A DNA stretch of 64,000 nucleotides from Tritrichomonas musculus (Eukaryota > Parabasalia > Tritrichomonadida > Tritrichomonadidae), in NCBI GenBank assembly GCA_039105265.1, contig JAPFFF010000023.1, forward strand, positions 248,001-312,000. The letters are read 5' to 3'. A model generated the notes under the pieces. The model saw only the letters and a list, made by a program, of their open reading frames with translations. It was not told the origin of the DNA and ran no database searches. Below are positions 61,266 to 64,000 of this stretch, one piece after another. How positions within the stretch are numbered: position 1 is the stretch's first letter; each line of letters opens with the position of its first letter. The translations under genes were made by a program, and so were the position numbers.

Positions 61266-62332
61266 AGCAAAAAAATAAAAGTTGAAATTCCATATATAGA
61301 TATATCATTGACATTTTCTTTTAACATATTAAATGATTGAATAAATTTTTCTTTTTCTTTTAGAATCAATTTCAATTTTTCAATTTTATCAGGAATTTCA
61401 TGAAATGACTTCATTTTATCAATGAAAGCATTCAATTCCACAGGATCAACCTCCTCTTTTATATATTCAAAATCACTTGACAATATGTCAAATATCTCTT
61501 TAAATGAAGGACGTTCTTTAATGTCAGCACTCCAGCATTTTGAAATGAGATCTTTCATTTTTTCAGTGAATTTATCATTGAATGTTGGCCTGAGTCCTTT
61601 TTTAATTTTCTCCAAAATAGCGAAACTATTGACTTCCTCAAATGGCATTGTCAGACCAGAAATTATCTGAAATGCAACAATTCCAAACGCATACACGTCA
61701 ATGCTTGATCCGTAATGATCATCGCCTTTGAGCAATTCAGGCGACATATAAATTGGCGTTCCAATTGATTCCGTCATTGTCATTATCATTGATTTTGAAA
61801 GCGCCTGAGGGAAAATTCGAGATAAACCGAAGTCACAGATGATTGGATGATAGTCTTCATCAAAAAGAATATTCGCTGGCTTGAGATCACGATGAATTAT
61901 TCCTTTCTTATGAAGATATTTCATTGCATGCGATATTCCTAATAAACAGATGTATTTTTTGGCCGGTGTCCATTCTTTTATCAAGTTTCCTTTCTTTTCC
62001 TCTTCCAAAATGTCTTTCAATGACCCATTCGGCAAGTATTCCATGATGATGGTCGGCTCTAATTTTGTCGGTTCTTTGAAAGAGTGAAAATTTAATCCAT
62101 AAAATTTGACAATTAATGGATGACTCAATTTATTAAGTATTATTGATTCTTGCATTAACATTTGTTGCTCTTTGCCAGAAACTAATTCATCACCTTTTAT
62201 TATCTTGGCAGCATATTCTTTTTGATCATTTATATTTTCAACTATATATACAGATCCGAAATGCCCTTTCCCAAGAAGTTTATCGGTGAGATTAAAATCA
62301 TCAATTTCAAAGAAAATTCCTTGGAAATCCAT
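61175..62332 (-). CDS. TKL-like protein kinase, ankyrin tail disrupted
   Basis: The kinase domain at about residues 15-285 has GKGHFGSVY, AAKII (Lys near 43), HRDLKPANIL (near 146), CDFGLSR (near 166), GTPIYMSPE and an R in KERPSF, all intact, so the domain looks active. A coiled region (IDKMKSFHEIPDKIEKLKLILKEKEKF) follows. The last about 40 residues (FIFLLINIFYC and on) read through AT-rich DNA and then an ankyrin unit in the wrong frame, so the true protein end is probably near NVNDIS (about 345). Kinase-coil-ankyrin order is common in trichomonads. May signal in the cytosol; substrate unknown. Confidence 0.82.
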   Translation of the reverse strand: MDFQGIFFEIDDFNLTDKLLGKGHFGSVYIVENINDQKEYAAKIIKGDELVSGKEQQMLMQESIILNKLSHPLIVKFYGLNFHSFKEPTKLEPTIIMEYLPNGSLKDILEEEKKGNLIKEWTPAKKYICLLGISHAMKYLHKKGIIHRDLKPANILFDEDYHPIICDFGLSRIFPQALSKSMIMTMTESIGTPIYMSPELLKGDDHYGSSIDVYAFGIVAFQIISGLTMPFEEVNSFAILEKIKKGLRPTFNDKFTEKMKDLISKCWSADIKERPSFKEIFDILSSDFEYIKEEVDPVELNAFIDKMKSFHEIPDKIEKLKLILKEKEKFIQSFNMLKENVNDISIYGISTFIFLLINIFYCMHVKKKMSNLLKIWSELEILILM

Positions 62333-62779
62333 CGATTTTTTGAGTTTTTAAGATTTTCGCAACTTTTTCAATGCTCTCGACCATTTATAAAAAATGAAAC
62401 AAGAATGCTTTATAACTAGCAGCATTTAGCAAATCACTAAAATGATATCACAAGCTTCAAAAAATTTATCTTTTCCACAATATAAATTAATATATAACTA
62501 TTTCATGAAGGAGATTCAATATCATATGATGATATATAAAATTATACAAATTTTTTTTTTTTTATCATCTAAGAAGTGTCCATAAGGTGTAACAAGAGAG
62601 AATGCACTCCAACTTTTTGAGAGAACTAATAGAAAACAAATAAGAAGAAAATGATGAAAAATATTTACTGAGACTATTCATGTTAAAAAAATGCATCTTT
62701 TTATGTTGTATATTTTTAAATGATCATTTCCTTTTGATGTATGTCTCGGTAAAAAATAAGTAAAAATATAAAAAGATGC
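62333..62779. other. upstream region of the kinase, no gene seen
   Basis: AT-rich, with a T-run near 62550. No open frame or repeat of note. Confidence 0.4.
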
Positions 62780-62885
62780 ATCAATTTTTTTTATTAATAT
62801 TAATATCAGGCCAACAATGACTTGGCTGTATTCATATTTTGTTTTTCAATATGCATGTTTAACGCTGCTTGCTCAACAATCTCGA
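62780..62885 (-). pseudogene. single ankyrin-repeat relic
   Basis: Minus-strand translation gives EIVEQAALNMHIEKQNMNTAKSLLA followed by a broken D-I-N-I-N-K phrase. It resembles the isolated units downstream of the kinase and may be left from a neighbouring gene of the same family. Confidence 0.45.
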
Positions 62886-63157
62886 TTTCATTACCTAAAA
62901 ACTCTTTCTTTGATCTTCTTTTTATGCCAATTATGTCTGATTATTTGATAAATCAGTCGAAAAGAACAATTGAATGCTTTCAAATTAGTTATAGCCAATT
63001 ACAAATAATAAGGAGACATTTCAATTAATTCTTTTTGCTTTTATTAATTTCATGTTTTTCTGTTTTATATAATAGATTAGTATTATGATTTTCATCAGTA
63101 AACAAAAACTTATCACTTTCGACATTCCCTTTTTCAATTCCTCCAAATAATTCTGTT

Positions 63158-63280
63158 TGAAAGATATGATTTTGAATTGAATTGAATGTTATGATTTTGA
63201 ACTAAAGTGAAAGATATGATTTTGATTTGAATTGAGTTGAATGTTATGATTTTGAATTGAATTGAAAGATATGATTTTGA
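63158..63280. repeat. degenerate tandem repeat of ATGATTTTGAATTGA-type units
   Basis: Words GAAAGATATGATTTTGA and GAATGTTATGATTTTGA alternate with TTGAATTGA; about six imperfect units of around 20 bp. No coding potential. Confidence 0.7.
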
Positions 63281-63301
63281 ATTTTATAAAATATTTTTTT
63301 A

Positions 63302-63690
63302 AAAAAAAAAAAAAAAAAATGTATCAAAGATTGATGCCAATTGTGTCATTCGTTAATAAAATTTTGACAATTATTACTCCAACTCACCTCACCTCTATTG
63401 GTGACTATGCTTTTTGCCATTGCTATCTTCAAACATAATTTTCACCAAATTCGGAACTTCAAGCAAATGAATAAAAAACTTTTTGAACTTAAAAAAATTG
63501 AAAATGAAGCATTTGAAAAACATGCGCAAAGAGTTATCAGAATTGATGGCATTGCTCATCATCCTGTCAGAATGGCTGAAAAAAAACGATAATTTAATGA
63601 TTGACAATTTTGATTTTAAAGATTGTCAAAATTTTTTTAACGAATGACACAATTGGCATCAATCTTTGATACATTTTTTTTTTTTTTTTA
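63302..63690. mobile_element. inverted-repeat element enclosing a BspA-like gene fragment
   Basis: Arms of about 70 bp (63302-63372 and 63622-63690) are inverted copies with about one mismatch beyond the homopolymers. Each begins with an A- or T-run and TGTATCAAAGATTGATGCCA. The 250-bp centre reads THLTSIGDYAFCHC near 63380-63420, the hallmark of BspA-type leucine-rich repeats abundant in trichomonads, then a charged helix in another frame (LKKIENEAFEKHAQRVIRID). No clear target duplication. It may be a foldback element that captured a gene piece, or a duplicated inversion. Confidence 0.6.
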
Positions 63691-64000
63691 ATATTTTAAA
63701 GCTATTTTAAAAACGATATGTCACTTTCCAACGTGTTTTTATATAAATTCTATTAAAAAGTTGAACTTTTTAAATAAGGTGACTTATCTTTTTTGGAATA
63801 ACTTTAAAAAATTCAAAATCATATCTACTATATATTTCATTGTAATCGAAATAAAATCAACATTCTAATATTTGATTATTTTGAGAATTCTCAAAATGAT
63901 ATATAGTAGAGTCGGTTTGGGACGAGAATGTTGGTTTAGAAAAGAGAACACTCAACTTTTTTTAAAAATAAAATTTTATAAATTGAATTAAAAATAATCG
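63691..64000. other. AT-rich window end, small inverted pair
   Basis: No gene. TCTACTATATAT near 63825 and its complement near 63899 form a weak hairpin pair about 75 bp apart. Nothing else seen. Confidence 0.4.

Noticed and set aside
63691-64000. inverted pair near 63825 and 63899
   Set aside because: Only 12 bp in AT-rich DNA; could easily be chance.

Overview
The window looks like a piece of the nuclear genome of a trichomonad (Parabasalia), perhaps Tritrichomonas or a relative. It is very AT-rich and its genes have no visible introns. One gene carries what looks like the trichomonad-specific initiator-binding (IBD) DNA-binding domain. There are single-exon kinases, ankyrin-repeat and BspA-like fragments, an intact-looking Maverick/Polinton, and many small inverted-repeat DNA elements. 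The genus is inferred from these features and not proved.

Layout. 0-8 kb: host genes (a small basic protein, a Sec23/Sec24-like protein, a large WD-repeat protein) and a tRNA-His. 7.7-12.1 kb: a gene desert that resolves into nested non-autonomous DNA transposons with recognisable target duplications (two with TTAA, one with an 8-bp duplication). 12.2-14.2 kb: a tandem pseudokinase-kinase gene with a palindrome at its start. 14.5-15.6 kb: a mariner-type element flanked by TA. 15,976-41,437: a 25.5-kb Polinton with 234-bp terminal inverted repeats that differ at one base as read. It encodes a protein-primed family-B DNA polymerase, integrase, packaging ATPase, adenovirus-type protease, probable major capsid protein, two giant paralogous proteins, an HNH nuclease and about ten small unknown proteins. 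41.4-47.3 kb: remains of an older integrase-bearing element, a GC-rich palindromic patch and another TA-flanked element. 47.3-52.1 kb: three host genes (Ariadne-type RBR ubiquitin ligase, IBD protein, RRM/proline-rich protein). 52.4-58.0 kb: a 0.5-kb inverted duplication, one arm split by a 226-bp MITE with a 9-bp duplication, enclosing a VIT-VWA-ubiquitin fusion gene and a duplicated tRNA-like locus. 58-64 kb: decayed genes, a TKL-like kinase followed by seven isolated ankyrin units, and an inverted-repeat element enclosing a BspA-like fragment.

The Polinton genes form the usual virus-like module set: replication (polymerase), integration (integrase) and particle formation (capsid, ATPase, protease, possible minor capsid and pVI-like protein). 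The most interesting observation is a recurrent Gly-x-Gln-Thr short motif in three unrelated Polinton proteins. It resembles the binding motif of dynein light chain LC8 and suggests a possible microtubule-transport link.
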